This document shows, in pieces, positions 49,009-59,401 of a DNA stretch of 64,000 nucleotides. The notes under the pieces were generated by a model. That model made no database searches and had not been told where the DNA came from. It worked only from the letters and a program-made list of their open reading frames with translations. Position numbers and translations under genes: made by a program. The stretch covers positions 105,440 through 169,439 of the forward strand of contig JBBPSI010000034.1 of NCBI GenBank assembly GCA_038093515.1. The letters run 5' to 3'. The first letter of the stretch is position 1. Every line of letters starts with the position of its first letter. Source of the stretch: Butyriboletus loyo (Eukaryota > Basidiomycota > Agaricomycetes > Boletales > Boletaceae).

Positions 49009-49756
49009 ATGAATGCCCCCGCAGTCCTCCGTACAGCTCTACGACGACCGCGTCCATGCCCCCGTCCATGTAGTCATATCTTCAGGTTGTCCGCTGTTCA
49101 CCAGCTCCGACGCCAACAATCACTACGCCAAATCCATACCACCCGTTCCCTGCACGCCCCGGGCCACCCGACCACCCTCACGAACATGCTCGCCTCCGAC
49201 GTGCCTCCCCCCGTCCAAGTTTCCTCCGTCGGACTTACAGGTATCAAACTCGCAGACGGACTCGTGTTGACGGGTCCAGTGGTGTTTCTAGACGGAAAAG
49301 TACTCCTGTGGGACGTTCCTGGCGTAATAAAGCGGAACGGGGGTACGAGTTCTTGGGACGAATGGACGAGGGAGCATTGGGAGGTGTTTCAGGTCGTCGT
49401 TCCAAAGCCCGGTAAGCCGTTTGCTGCTTCTGCGTACCTATCGGCCTGGTTGTTTGACCGAGCTCTCGTAGAGATTCTGATTTTTGGGACCGGTGCGAGG
49501 ATGGAGCTCGTGCCGAGTCGTATTCGAGGGTATATGAAGGAGCTGGGGATACAGATGGATGTCATGGATACGGTGGGTGGATCGTTCTTGGTCGTGTGCT
49601 GTGCAAGTTGCTCACGCTTGTGTTCTCTATTCTCCATGTCCGTTTTAGAAGAACGCGTGTTCGACTTATAATTTACTGGCGGAGGAGGGTCGACGCGTGG
49701 CTGCTGCGCTACTCCCCATCGAGCCCAAGAAATGGACTAGGAAAGAAGGACGGTGA
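49009..49756 (+). CDS. NDUFAF3-like complex I assembly factor (Mth938/DUF498 family)
   Basis: This is a mitochondrial matrix assembly factor for respiratory complex I. The N-terminal 45 residues are Arg-rich and acid-free up to 'SLRQIHTTRSLHAPG', a cleavable presequence pattern. The domain reads 'SVGLTGIKLADGLVLTGPVVFL', 'VLLWDVPG', 'REHWEVFQVVVPKP', 'ALVEILIFGTGARMELVP' and 'RIRGYMKELGIQMDVMDT'. The second exon (starting at about 49649) gives 'KNACSTYNLLAEEGRRVAAALLP'. 'MDT.NA..TYN.L..EGR.VAAAL.P' is diagnostic. A second complex I gene, NDUFA8, starts 0.95 kb downstream on the same strand. Confidence 0.9.
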
Positions 49757-49893
49757 TGTACTTACCATCAATATTCTGATCATTCTGATGCAATTTCCAC
49801 CATTACGAACGACCGCGATCCAACGTAAAAACGTACAGTATGATATATCTCATTGCTTGGATAATACACGTTCCCCCCTAACATGTAGTAGAC

Positions 49894-50555
49894 TTATTCT
49901 GGTGGTGCTTTTCGCTTTCCCTTGCCGACTGCCGCGGGTGATTCTGGTGCCGGTGGGGCTCGACGGGGCTCCTCACCTTCCTCATCTATGAGGGAAGGCT
50001 GGGAAACCTCGACAGGCAGCAGATTGTCTGGAGTCAGCGAGCAAAAATTGTTGGAAGAGGGAGGAAGAGAAAGCGGACATACCATCCTCATCTCTAAATT
50101 GGACGTACAACATTTCCCAGTTATTGAGTAGTCCTTTTATGGGCGTCGATGGATCCAAGGCCTCGTATGACACCGGCACAGATGCAGACGAAGCCGCGTT
50201 AGATCTCCACTTGTCTTTCACTACTCGGCACAACTCAAAATCCTCCGTCGAGTCAACGCGAGGTACCTCTGCGGCTCCTCCCTCTTCGTCCATCATGTCG
50301 ACATCCTCACCGGGCGCGGTCGGGATGCGTGGTACACATGATGAGGATGAGAGAACAGCAGATGTAGTAAGCGCCGATAATGCCTCCTCTTTCAATTTCG
50401 CGACGGTCGAGGACGGATGGGCTGTGAGAAAGACGGTGAGTCTGTGGGTTTTGAGGAGAAGTTGGTACGCTTTGGGAGGTGCGCGTTGCGGCTTTGCAGT
50501 GGATATTCAGGGCATATCCGGGCAGGCATATTAAACATTGGATGAGACTCACCAT
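49894..50555 (-). CDS. Small Ubl-like hypothetical, basidiomycete-type
   Basis: Function unknown. Spliced protein begins 'MPQRAPPKAYQLLLKTHRLTV' and continues 'FLTAHPSSTVAKLKEEALSAL', which has the strand-strand-helix pattern of a ubiquitin-like fold. An acidic linker and 'EDFELCRVVKDKWR', 'YEALDPSTPIKGLLNNWEMLYVQFRDED' follow. The last exon is 'NLLPVEVSQPSLIDEEGEE' and a basic end 'GKGKRKAPPE'. I recall similar short proteins in other basidiomycetes. The only in-frame ATG I can splice is at 50553-50555, immediately followed by a GT donor, so the first coding exon would be just the start codon. It sits between two complex I genes on the opposite strand. Confidence 0.6.
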
Positions 50556-50697
50556 GTTGTTCTGTACGCGTCGAATTGGAGGTGATCGCGTCGCGGATGC
50601 TTTTGCGTCCTGTAATTGTGGTGGGAACGACCTTCCATTCTCGTCTCCCGGTCTCCTCCAACGCAAAGCAGTCGTTCGTTCCACACAGTAGGCTACG

Positions 50698-51493
50698 ATG
50701 AGCATTTTCCGCAACAGCGCCTCTTCTTCGACTCCTTACAAGGACGAAACACCACTCCCCGACTCAGTCCCAAATGTGCAGGAGTTGGGCGTGACCAGCG
50801 CACCGCTCAAAAGTGCTGCCTTTTTCATCGGAGCGTATTGCAAGGAGTACAATGGTGCGTCTTTTAGAGCGGCTTGCACTTGAGCAGTGCGTGCTGAATG
50901 GATGGTGACGTGTGTCCGTTGGTGTCTTCGGGAATGGATAAACCACTATGGCGTGATCGGTGCTTGGTGTCATCGTGCGCGGTTCAGAGGACTTTATGCT
51001 TTGCAAGAACGAAGCGGGTAGTGATCCTGGACGGTGTTTGAAGGAAGGCCGACGGGTGACACGGTGTGCTACCGACTTGTGAGTCGTTTCGCCCAATCCG
51101 TCGTTGCCGTATATCCTGCTTGGATGTATATCTGATTGGCGTGTGCTCGTGCAGGATCAACAAGATGCGTGACAACTGCTTGGAACAGTTTGAAGCGCAT
51201 TGGGATTGTCTGGAGCTGAATAACCAGGTGTGTATTTGTTCCCCTCCCGTCGAGGCAGCCCAATTTGACCCACGATGCTACGCAGGAGTATTACGCATGC
51301 CGCAAACCGGAGCGTGCGCTCAACAAGTGCATGTTTGAGAAACTCGTATGTGCTTTGGGGGAATGACGCTGATTTCGTCTCGCTGAACGCATCTTCATTA
51401 CAGGGCCTCATGAAAACGATTCCTGGATCTCCTGCTGGCCAAAAACAAATACACGAGGTCGAGAATCCCGTATATACCACCCTCCAACGGTGA
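50698..51493 (+). CDS. NDUFA8-type complex I subunit (quadruple CX9C)
   Basis: This is an accessory subunit of NADH:ubiquinone oxidoreductase on the intermembrane-space side. Exons join to 'LKSAAFFIGAYCKEYN', 'EDFMLCKNEAGSDPGRCLKE', 'RCATDL', 'INKMRDNCLEQFEAHWDCLEL', 'EYYACRKPERALNKCMFEKL' and 'GLMKTIPGSPAGQKQIHEVEN'. Eight cysteines form four exact C-x9-C pairs (C-KEYNEDFML-C, C-LKEGRRVTR-C, C-LEQFEAHWD-C, C-RKPERALNK-C), the NDUFA8 hallmark for Mia40-dependent import. About 155 residues. Introns are very short and the C-x9-C pairs are split by three of them. Confidence 0.93.
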
Positions 51494-51705
51494 ATGCACC
51501 ACCGCCTACCTGGCATCCCATGTTGTGCTATGTAGAGTAGAATACATCACAGACGTGGAAATGGGGAATTGAACACACATCCAAAGCGGAACGTTTGCTC
51601 ATTGTTCGCGTCGATGTCGGTCAGGAAAACAGCGAAATGACACTACTTTCGAATGTCGCGAAATAGTATCTTGAATGCAGTTCGAGCTTGTGCGAGACGC
51701 ACCGA

Positions 51706-53386
51706 ATGTTTTCTCTGTCCCGCCATGGCATATACAAACGCCCATCCCTTTCCTCAGCACCACATTTTACTAGATCATGTGTAGCGCCATTCTTTTGTCC
51801 TCGCCAGCACACTCGCACGTATGGAGCCATTCCTCCGACCTCCCTGAAGCCGACCCATTCGATATACGTTTCAAGTTGTACGAATCCATATTTTAACCTG
51901 GCGTTCGAGGACTGGTCCGTACTATTCTTCCCCGTTTCGACGTAGGGAGTTGACTTCCTTGTCTAGGCTTTTCCGCTTCCACCCACCGAATACTCCACTC
52001 TTGCTTCTCTACAGAGATGCACACTGTGTTGTCATTGGACGGAACCAAAATCCTTGGAAAGAGGTCAACCTCGCCGCTTCAGGGACAAGAGGTATTCCTT
52101 GGATCAGGCGACGAAGTGGTGGAGGTACTGTATACCATGTACGTCTCGGCTTTGACAGTCTCGCGAACAGACGAGGACGGTTGACGCTGCTGTTGCATTG
52201 CTAAAACATTCGCAAAACCAGGATCTTGGCAATACCAATTACTCGATCCACGTCCCGCGCAAGACGTTTGACCGAACGGCCACTGCGAACGTCGTCGTGC
52301 GCGCTGTCCGTGCACTCGGTGTGGATGCGTACGTGAACGAACGAAATGATATTTGTGTCGCCGGGGAAAAGATGAGTGGGATCGTCTGTCGGGCTTGCTA
52401 TGCTAGTGCAACCCCGTACTTATCGTTTTCCCGTCATGCATATCCACGTCTCAGGCTCGGCGTACAAGATCGTGAACAATCGTGCGTATCACCATGGAAC
52501 GATGCTTATTTCGACGCGATTGGATACTCTGGGCGATTTGTTGCGCACGAATAAAGTAGGTTGGTGTGTCGAATTTCGGTGTGCTGGTTTGCGTCCCGAG
52601 GGAACGTGGCGCAATGTGTGTACCCCCGTACGTCGGTTTATTGTTTATTGTTCTATAGGAAACAATGCACGCGAAAGGTGTTGCCTCTGTGCGTTCTCCG
52701 GTTCGGAACCTCGTGCAGTCTAGCGCGTCAGCGACACACGAAGCATTTGTCGACGCTGTTATCAAGTCATTCCGAGAGGAATATGCCATTAACGAAGAGG
52801 TAAGCCAGTCCTCCTGGAACATGGACTGTCACCTTTGCGACGTGTCGGCACTAACGCATCGTTCTCATAGCCGTGTTTCGTGCACGATACGCCGCAATAC
52901 CTCGAGGATGAATATTTTAAAGTCGGCATGTCCGAGTTGCAGGCAAGTCTACTACCGCCTTGTGCGTGGAGCTGCTCGTTGATGTGTCTGGCTCAGAGCT
53001 GGGATTGGGCATATGGACAAACCCCCGAGTTTGAATATGTCATTGGCAAAACATTCCAGTGGGGACAATTGGTGAGGTCGCCTTCCTATATCATCATCCG
53101 CATGTACCGAGCTTTTCGGTAATTCCTCACACAACACTCGATGTCTATATAGACGTCCACGATCCACGCAAGACATGGAATCATACTCTCCTGCTCGTTT
53201 TCGTTCTCCCGCGATGCTCGTGTACCCTCCGGTACCCGTTCGGGACTGGATAGGCTGAGTCAACATTTAATTGGCAAGCGATACGCCTTCCTAGACGACG
53301 ACGAGGTGGTTGGGGGTGACAATAGTGAGGAGACAGATGGTATGAGTGAGATTTGGAGCTGGCTCAAGCGGGAAATGTGCGTTTAA
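51706..53386 (+). CDS. Lipoate-protein ligase A family, mitochondrial
   Basis: This enzyme attaches lipoate (or transfers lipoyl) to E2 subunits of 2-oxoacid dehydrogenases. The start 'MFSLSRHGIYKRPSLSS' is a plausible mitochondrial presequence (ATG 51706; the longer frame begins with TTG). Core motifs: 'NPYFNLAFEDW', 'LLLLYRDAHCVVIGRNQNPWKEV', 'IRRRSGGGTVYH', 'DLGNTNYSIHVPR' and 'VNERNDICVAGEK', then 'SAYKIVNNRAYHHGTMLISTRL'. The substrate-lysine loop is interrupted by an intron (about 52375-52456). With the only GT donor I see, the product is K-M-S-S-A-Y-K, one Gly short of the usual 'K.SGSAYK', so the junction is uncertain. The C-terminus is 'FEYVIGKTFQWGQL' and an acidic end with TAA at 53386. 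Confidence 0.87.
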
Positions 53387-53389
53387 TCT

Positions 53390-54183
53390 GAACTCGTATG
53401 AAACGGTATATAGGGATCGAGGGCAAGGTCCTCGTGATGCTGTTGAACCTGTGAAGCCAGACTTTCTATCCTTCGTTTGGTGGGGAGTGAAGCGGTTGGC
53501 GCTCCGGATTTTGTTCTTCTTGGAAATATCCACCATAGTGTATAACATGCACTTGCAAGTTGCAGGGTGGTAGACTCGGCCGGGTAATTCGTTTTGGTGC
53601 TTTTCCAGAAGCTCGCGACACATGCACTCGGCACTTCGCCGGTGTCTGGTTTGGACAGAAAGTCGGACGATTTGGACCGTGCTTGCTCGCACCGGTTGGA
53701 TTGCTCTACAGTCCATATGTACGAGACTAGTAGGGTCACGGGTGGGTTCGGACCTGCCATCTCGAGTACCATTCATATCTTGAGTACCACCTTGTCTGGG
53801 TCGTTTGGAGGTGCATGGTGTAGCGGAGAGATCAAGCCAGGAAAGAGGAGAATGGGTATCAACAAGCAGTGTCTTCCCACTGCCGGTCACCACTGGCGAT
53901 AATATAAATAACACAGCCACGAATCCGTATCGCATTGCTGGGGAAATATCAAGCTGAAAGACGCGTCACACCCTTCAAGCTTCAAGTTTGGCGGGTGAGA
54001 AAGGACATGAGTAGACCTGCTGATCCTCGACTGCGTTTTTTTATCGTCCTCGTTCAAAGCCGCCATTGTCATGTTCGGGAATCGATCATGATTGGTGGAT
54101 AACGTCGAAGCAGCCTGAACAAGGACATCCAATGGAGCGGGTCGGGTTGCCTGAATGTATTCTACGATGATTTCGCACTCCAT
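53390..54183 (-). pseudogene. Degraded ORF with a P-loop-like motif, identity uncertain
   Basis: On the minus strand a first exon reads 'MECEIIVEYIQATRPAPLDVL' with 'FPNMTMAALNEDDKKT'. Further on one frame gives 'GCVIYIIASGD' and the overlapping frame, one base away, gives 'VVTGSGKTLLVDTHSP'. Joined, these would resemble a P-loop (G-x-T-G-S-G-K-T) preceded by a beta-strand, as in RecA-like ATPases, but the frames do not connect without a one-base shift. Downstream frames switch repeatedly with no clear family match. I read this as a decayed gene or a gene with introns I cannot place. It overlaps none of the plus-strand coding sequence. Confidence 0.25.
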
Positions 54184-55047
54184 GGCGCTCGGACGTCTGT
54201 CCAGGTCAGATGATCAAAGCGTAGTCCCTTTATTTAATTTCGACGAGCGGCAAAATTGATAGTTTTCTCATTGGATAGGGGTTCTGGATAGGTATGTTTT
54301 AAGAATACCGGCTAAGGTTAGAGTTGGGCTTGTCGAGGGAGCGTTGCTGTATAAGCGCAGCGCGCCGTTCAGGTTAGTTCTGCTACTTCAGACTCCGACG
54401 TTGTCACCCAAACCTAATCATTATTTTGGGAATAGAATATTTATTGGCTAGTGGCTAATTAGCTCGCCATTCCCACGGTTCCATGGCAGCCAAGACTTCA
54501 TCTTTGTTTCGACTTTCAAGACCAGTTGTGAGCTTCTATTATTTCGGTTCGGATCGCTCTTTTGAACCTTATATTTCTATAGATCATAAACTTAGGTTAT
54601 AGTTATTGGGAAACGCCCTTCTAACGTGGTACGGCAACCGCGTTTGCGGATGAGGCGGACGTACGTCAGTTGGGGTCGCATAGGACACCTGCGACGCACG
54701 ATATATCGCAGCTTGGTACGTTCAAATCTGTCAGGCAGAAAACCACACCCAAAGTGTTGCCGTTTACTTTTATGGTAAGACATTATTCTTGAAGTGTCTC
54801 ACCACCAGAACTCACTGATCGTGCTAACGACTCGTCACGAACATTACGTGACAATTTATATTGCTGCTCGACCGAATACTCAGGTTGCATTTCTTCTTGC
54901 GCCGCCTGTCGGCGGACTCAGTCGGTGATGCATGTCGTGTTTATATCGGCTTCAATGACTGTACATAAGAGTTCGGGTACTGCGGTAACTTTCTCCCCTC
55001 TATAACTTCTAACTTCCCAAACCCCCAGAATCATAGACACACCCCCA
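54184..55047. other. Intergenic, 864 bp
   Basis: No gene seen. Base composition is more AT-rich than the flanking genes (for example 54220-54340 and 54420-54600), with frequent stops in all frames. The last 200 bp include a plausible promoter for the reductase at 55048. Confidence 0.55.
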
Positions 55048-56359
55048 ATGGCAACACAGAAGGCGCTGTGGCTCCCATATATCGGCGCCGAGCTCATACT
55101 GGGCAAGAACGAGATTCCAGAGCCCGGTCCAGGAGAGGTTCTTGTCAAACTCGAAGCGAGTGCACTCAATCCACTCGACGTTCAAATTCAAGAGTCGGGC
55201 TTTTTCGAAATCACGGAGTACCCGATTGTCTTGGGCGAGGAGGGTGCTGGCGTCGTCGAAAAAGTCGGTGATGGAGTCACGAATTTGGCACGAGGTGACA
55301 AGGTGTCCGTACTCTCTCTGTATTTCGAGGTGCACGGCGTACTCGTACTTAGTATGCACACGTGCCCAGGTTCTTCCAGACATCTCTTGGGAACGAGACC
55401 TCTTCATTTCAAGAGTATTGTTTGGTGGATGCAGAGCTTACGAGCAAGGTTGGGCTTGACCACTTCGTGCGTCGCCTGTCTCGTTTGACAAAACCGAGTG
55501 TAGATGCCACCAAATCTGTCGTTTGATCAAGCCGCTTCCATCTTCGTCGCTTTCAACCCGTTTGCGGTGGCCACATATGCCCAGCCACCAGAGGGCATAG
55601 GGCTCACCCCGCCATTCGAAAGGGGTGGCCTTGGCAAGTACGCGAACCAACCCATTGTTATATTCGGTGGTGCAGCTTCTCTCGGTCAGCAAGGTATGTC
55701 CATGACCCTCTCGGGAAACCACGTCACATTTGCATACCGATACAATCCTTCCCTTTTTTTTCACACAGCGATCCAACTCCAGATTGTCCGGTTTCTCGCC
55801 CATTATCACGACTGCCTCGCTCTACAACAGAGACTTTCTCCTCTCCCTCGGGGCAACGCACGTCCTCGATCGCAAACTCTCGAATGTCGCGCTCAGAAAA
55901 CGCGTCCACCAACTTGTCACCGACCCCCTGACGTACATCTTTGATGCGATATCTATCAAGGAAACACAACAAGCCGCCTACACTCTCTTGGCACCCGGAG
56001 GCACTCTCGTAGTCGTCCTCAAACCCGAAGTGGGTGGGGACGAAGACAGGAGTGGGAAGAAGGTCCTACTGGTCCTTGGGTCTTTTCATCCACCACAACA
56101 AAACCGTGAGCTGGGAGCCAGGTTTGCGATCGCGTTGACAACGTGGTTGAAGGAGGGGAAGATCAAGGTGGGTGTGTGGTATTCCTTGTGGTCGTCGAGA
56201 GTGGCTTGGTTGACGCGCGAGGAAACGGATTTGTAGCCGAACCGTGTCGAGGTGCTGCGGGGAGGGTTGAATGGCGTCACGGATGGGGTGGAGCGATTAG
56301 CGGTCGGTGTAAGTGCGAAAAAGTTGATCGTTCGTCCCCCCGAGACCACCCACTGGTGA
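55048..56359 (+). CDS. MDR-family zinc-independent reductase, copy 1 (probably frameshifted)
   Basis: This is a medium-chain dehydrogenase/reductase of the quinone oxidoreductase / trans-enoyl reductase type. The N-terminal GroES-like part reads 'ATQKALWLPYIGAELILGK', 'EPGPGEVLVKLEASALNPLDV', 'EEGAGVVEKVGDG'. The Rossmann part has 'PNLSFDQAASIFVAFNPF', 'PIVIFGGAASLGQQ', 'SGFSPIITTASLYN' and 'FLLSLGATHVLDRKLSN'. The C-terminal exon ends 'LIVRPPETTHW'. No structural or catalytic zinc ligands are visible. At the exon after 55768 this copy is two bases shorter than copy 2 between 'CGATCCAACTC' and 'TCCGG', so 'QQAIQL' cannot be joined in frame to 'LSGFSPII'. Either it is inactive or uses an alternative donor/acceptor that drops a few residues. 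Confidence 0.65.
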
Positions 56360-56690
56360 GATCGAGCAGGCAAAGCATTTCAAGGTTGAACGTATGCGAC
56401 GAGCCGTACGATTATGGCTACAAGTGTGTACACATCATGATGGTTGGAAATACACAGATGACTACAAAAATGCATGCACAGACCACGTAACCTGTCCAAC
56501 TCGCGACAACGCTCATCAGTTCCGTGTCGTCTTGTCGTGAAAAAGGACAGTTAGTTATCGATGCCTTCAAGTTGAGGAAACGCACCGGAAAGTAACTGAA
56601 CGTTTGAACGACCGTCATTTCTGTGGCGAATTTCTGTCGTCGAGGCGTCTCCGTGGCTTCAGATCAGCGTGAGTATCATCGTCGCTGGCA

Positions 56691-57714
56691 GTGGACGCGT
56701 TCTCAGCTGGCCCAGCAGGAACGACTCTAGCCGACGAATTCGTGCAGCTCGGCGACGTTGCTCCTCAATTCACCTGGTACCGCCGTAGATCAGCTGAGTG
56801 TGCCTTGAATTGCAGAGAGTCGCGTGACTGGTATCTGCGAGTTGCCCCGATCTTCAGCAAGCAGCCTGCGACCAAGGAGACTTACTCGTTCACATCCCAT
56901 TGTCAAGGTGTTCGAGAACTGTCGTTCAAGCTGGGTATCTCAATGGACGTGAGAAGAGATCTCGGCGTCATCTTGCGGGAACTCCGATGGGACGAGGTCG
57001 TTTCCTCCATTGTCGACTTCCTCCGGACGATACCCAGATCATGTATTTGATAGCCGTATTTCTCTGCGTGCTGCTCGTCCGTATAGGAAAATCTCGCTGA
57101 TCTCTACATCTCGTCTTACACCCCCACCCTCATCCATGCAAGACGGCATGATCTGCAACAAAAGGGAAACACTTCGAGTTGCTTAGTATAGCCGAGAATG
57201 AACTTGCTTCGAACTGATTAGTCAACGCGTCGATGTCCTAGGTTGCCACATTCACGCGCATCGAAGGTCAAGAATCCTGCATCTCCCGGGTCACCGAAAA
57301 AACAAGGTGAGTGCACTTGTAATACGTCTTCCTGACCGCAAACAACCATTCGAGTCTGCATTCGCCCTCTACGATGGACCTATTCAACGAATCATTCACA
57401 CGGTGTAGTCTAGAGGATCCCGAGTTTGCTTAGCATCTCCTCCTGTCATGCGACCGTTGGGGATGAAGAGAGTCCGGATGAGGTGATCGGCCATGTAGTT
57501 CGCTCGGTTTCGTTCTGTGATTGACGATGGTGAGACGAACAAGATTACGTCGATGTTTTACGACAACATGAAGGACGAGTCTGGTCGCCTGGATTATACC
57601 CGCGCAGCATTCGCGTTGAACAAGACTATGAAAAAAAATCAGTTGCGAACCACAGAAGAATGGCGGGGCACCGCCGGTAGTACCATTCGATCAAAGCATC
57701 ATCTCGGTGCCTAG
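56691..57714 (+). pseudogene. Decayed CHAT-domain gene
   Basis: CHAT domains are caspase-like peptidase folds common in agaricomycete TPR-CHAT proteins. Pieces in order but in shifting frames: 'RRDLGVILRELRWDEVVSSIV' (56955-57020), 'ENLADLYISSYTPTLIHAR' (57087-57144), 'ATFTRIEGQESCISRVTEK' (about 57246-57303), 'RKQPFESAFALYDGPIQRI' (57337-57393), 'CSLEDPEFA' then a stop, 'SCHATVGDEESPDEV', and 'TNKITSMFYDNMKDESGRLDY', 'TRAAFALNKTMKK'. The catalytic Cys context (SCH) remains. The segment that should carry the catalytic His is not found. In-frame stops and at least three frame changes make this a pseudogene. It lies between the two duplicated reductases. Confidence 0.75.
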
Positions 57715-57949
57715 TTCTCTAGTGTACGCGGGGCGAACATACGCCGCTTGGGTTTTGTTGGGTCGCACAATCACGTCTTTTTGCCGCACATCAACCGAAT
57801 CAATGATGCGATGATGCGCGTCCACAGTACGGCGATTAGTTTCGACGACTGGCGTACATAAAGGGCTCGAACACTAGTGATTCAGGGGGTAAGCGTCACT
57901 TTCCCCTCCCCATTCCCCGGAATCCATAGCAAACGCGGACACATCCTCA

Positions 57950-59250
57950 ATGACCATCCAGAAAGCACTCTGGCTCCCGAAAATCGGTGCCGAACTCGTA
58001 CTGGGCAAGAACGAGATTCCAGAGCCCGGTCCAGGCGAGGTTCTCGTCAAACTCGAAGCGAGTGCACTCAATCCGCTTGACGTGAAAATCCAAAAGTCGG
58101 GGCATTTCGGGGTCAAAGAGTACCCCGCTGTCCTTGGCGAGGAGGGTGCTGGCGTCGTCGAAAAAGTCGGCCATGGAGTCACGAACTTGGCGCGGGGCGA
58201 CAAAGTGTCCGTACTCTCACCCTCTGTTTCTCGACGGCCTATGCCTATGGCGGGCCTCGTACCTAACACGCGCACGTGATTAGGTTATTCCATACGACGT
58301 TTGGGAACGAATGTACTTCGTTCCAAGAGTATTGTCTGGTGGATGCGGTGCTTACGAGCCAGGTTGGGGCCTCGTACGTCGCTTGTCTCGTTTTTGACGA
58401 CACTGTATTAGATTCCACCGAATCTGTCGTTTGACCAAGCTGCTTCCATCTCGGTCGCTTTCAATCCGTTTGCGGTGGCCACCTATGCTCAACAGCCACG
58501 GGGCATAGCGCTCACTCCACCGTTCGAGGAAGAAGGCCTGGGCAAATACACGGGCCGACCCATCGTTATATTCGGTGGTGCAGCCTCTGTAGGTCAACAA
58601 GGTACGCCCATGATCGATCGGATCACGCTCGTGTACCGGTATAATACGTTCCCCCGTTCTTACACAGCGATCCAACTCGCCAATTTATCCGGTTTCTCGC
58701 CCATCATCACGACCGCCTCGCTGCACAACCGAGACTTGCTCCTCTCCCTCGGCGCCACGCACGTCATCGACCGCAAACTCCCCAACGTCGCCCTCATAAA
58801 ACGCGTCCGCGAACTCGTGGCCGTCCCTTTGACGTACATCTTTGACACGGTGTCTCTCAAAGAAACGCAACAAGCCGCGTACGCGCTCTTGGCGCCCGGA
58901 GGCACGCTCGCGGTCGTCAACCGACCCCAAGTGGGTGGGGACGACGACGGGAGTGGGAAAAAGGTTCTTATGGTCGTTGGGACTTTTCACGAACCGCCAT
59001 ACCGTGTGCTTGGCGTCAAGTTTTCGATCGCGTTGACGATGTGGCTGGAGGAGGGAAAGATCAAGGTGCGTTTGTGTGATGATCGTCGAGAGTGGCTTCG
59101 TTGACGGGCGAGGGAATGGGTCTGTAGCCAAATCATGTCGAGGTGTTGCGGGGAGGGTTGAACGGTATCGCGGGTGGACTGAAGCGATTGGCGCGTGGCG
59201 TCAGTGCGACAAAGTTGGTCGTTCGTCCTCCCGAGACCACCGGCTGGTGA
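57950..59250 (+). CDS. MDR-family reductase, copy 2 (intact)
   Basis: Paralogue of the gene at 55048, with the same exon structure: 'MTIQKALWLPKIGAELVLGK', 'EPGPGEVLVKLEASALNPLDV', 'VLFHTTFGNECTSFQEYCLVD', 'IPPNLSFDQAASISVAFNPF', 'PIVIFGGAASVGQQAIQLAN', 'LSGFSPIITTASLHN', 'LLLSLGATHVIDRKLPN', 'LTYIFDTVSLKETQQAAYALLA', last exon 'PNHVEVLRGGLNG...VVRPPETTGW'. Five introns at matching positions; the frame is open throughout. 'GGAASVGQQAIQLA' is the NADPH-binding glycine motif. No zinc ligands. Substrate unknown. About 350 residues. The longest identical runs with copy 1 are in the first exon. Confidence 0.83.
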
Positions 59251-59401
59251 GATCGAGCAGACGAAGCATTTCGAGGTTCTACGGCATTATGGTCGCAAGT
59301 GTGTGTGTGTACGATAGTTGAACATACAGAGAAAGCTAGTACAAAAGCCGGACTTGGGCACGGTGCCGAAGCGCGAATAGATGAACGATACCCCTACATT
59401 T

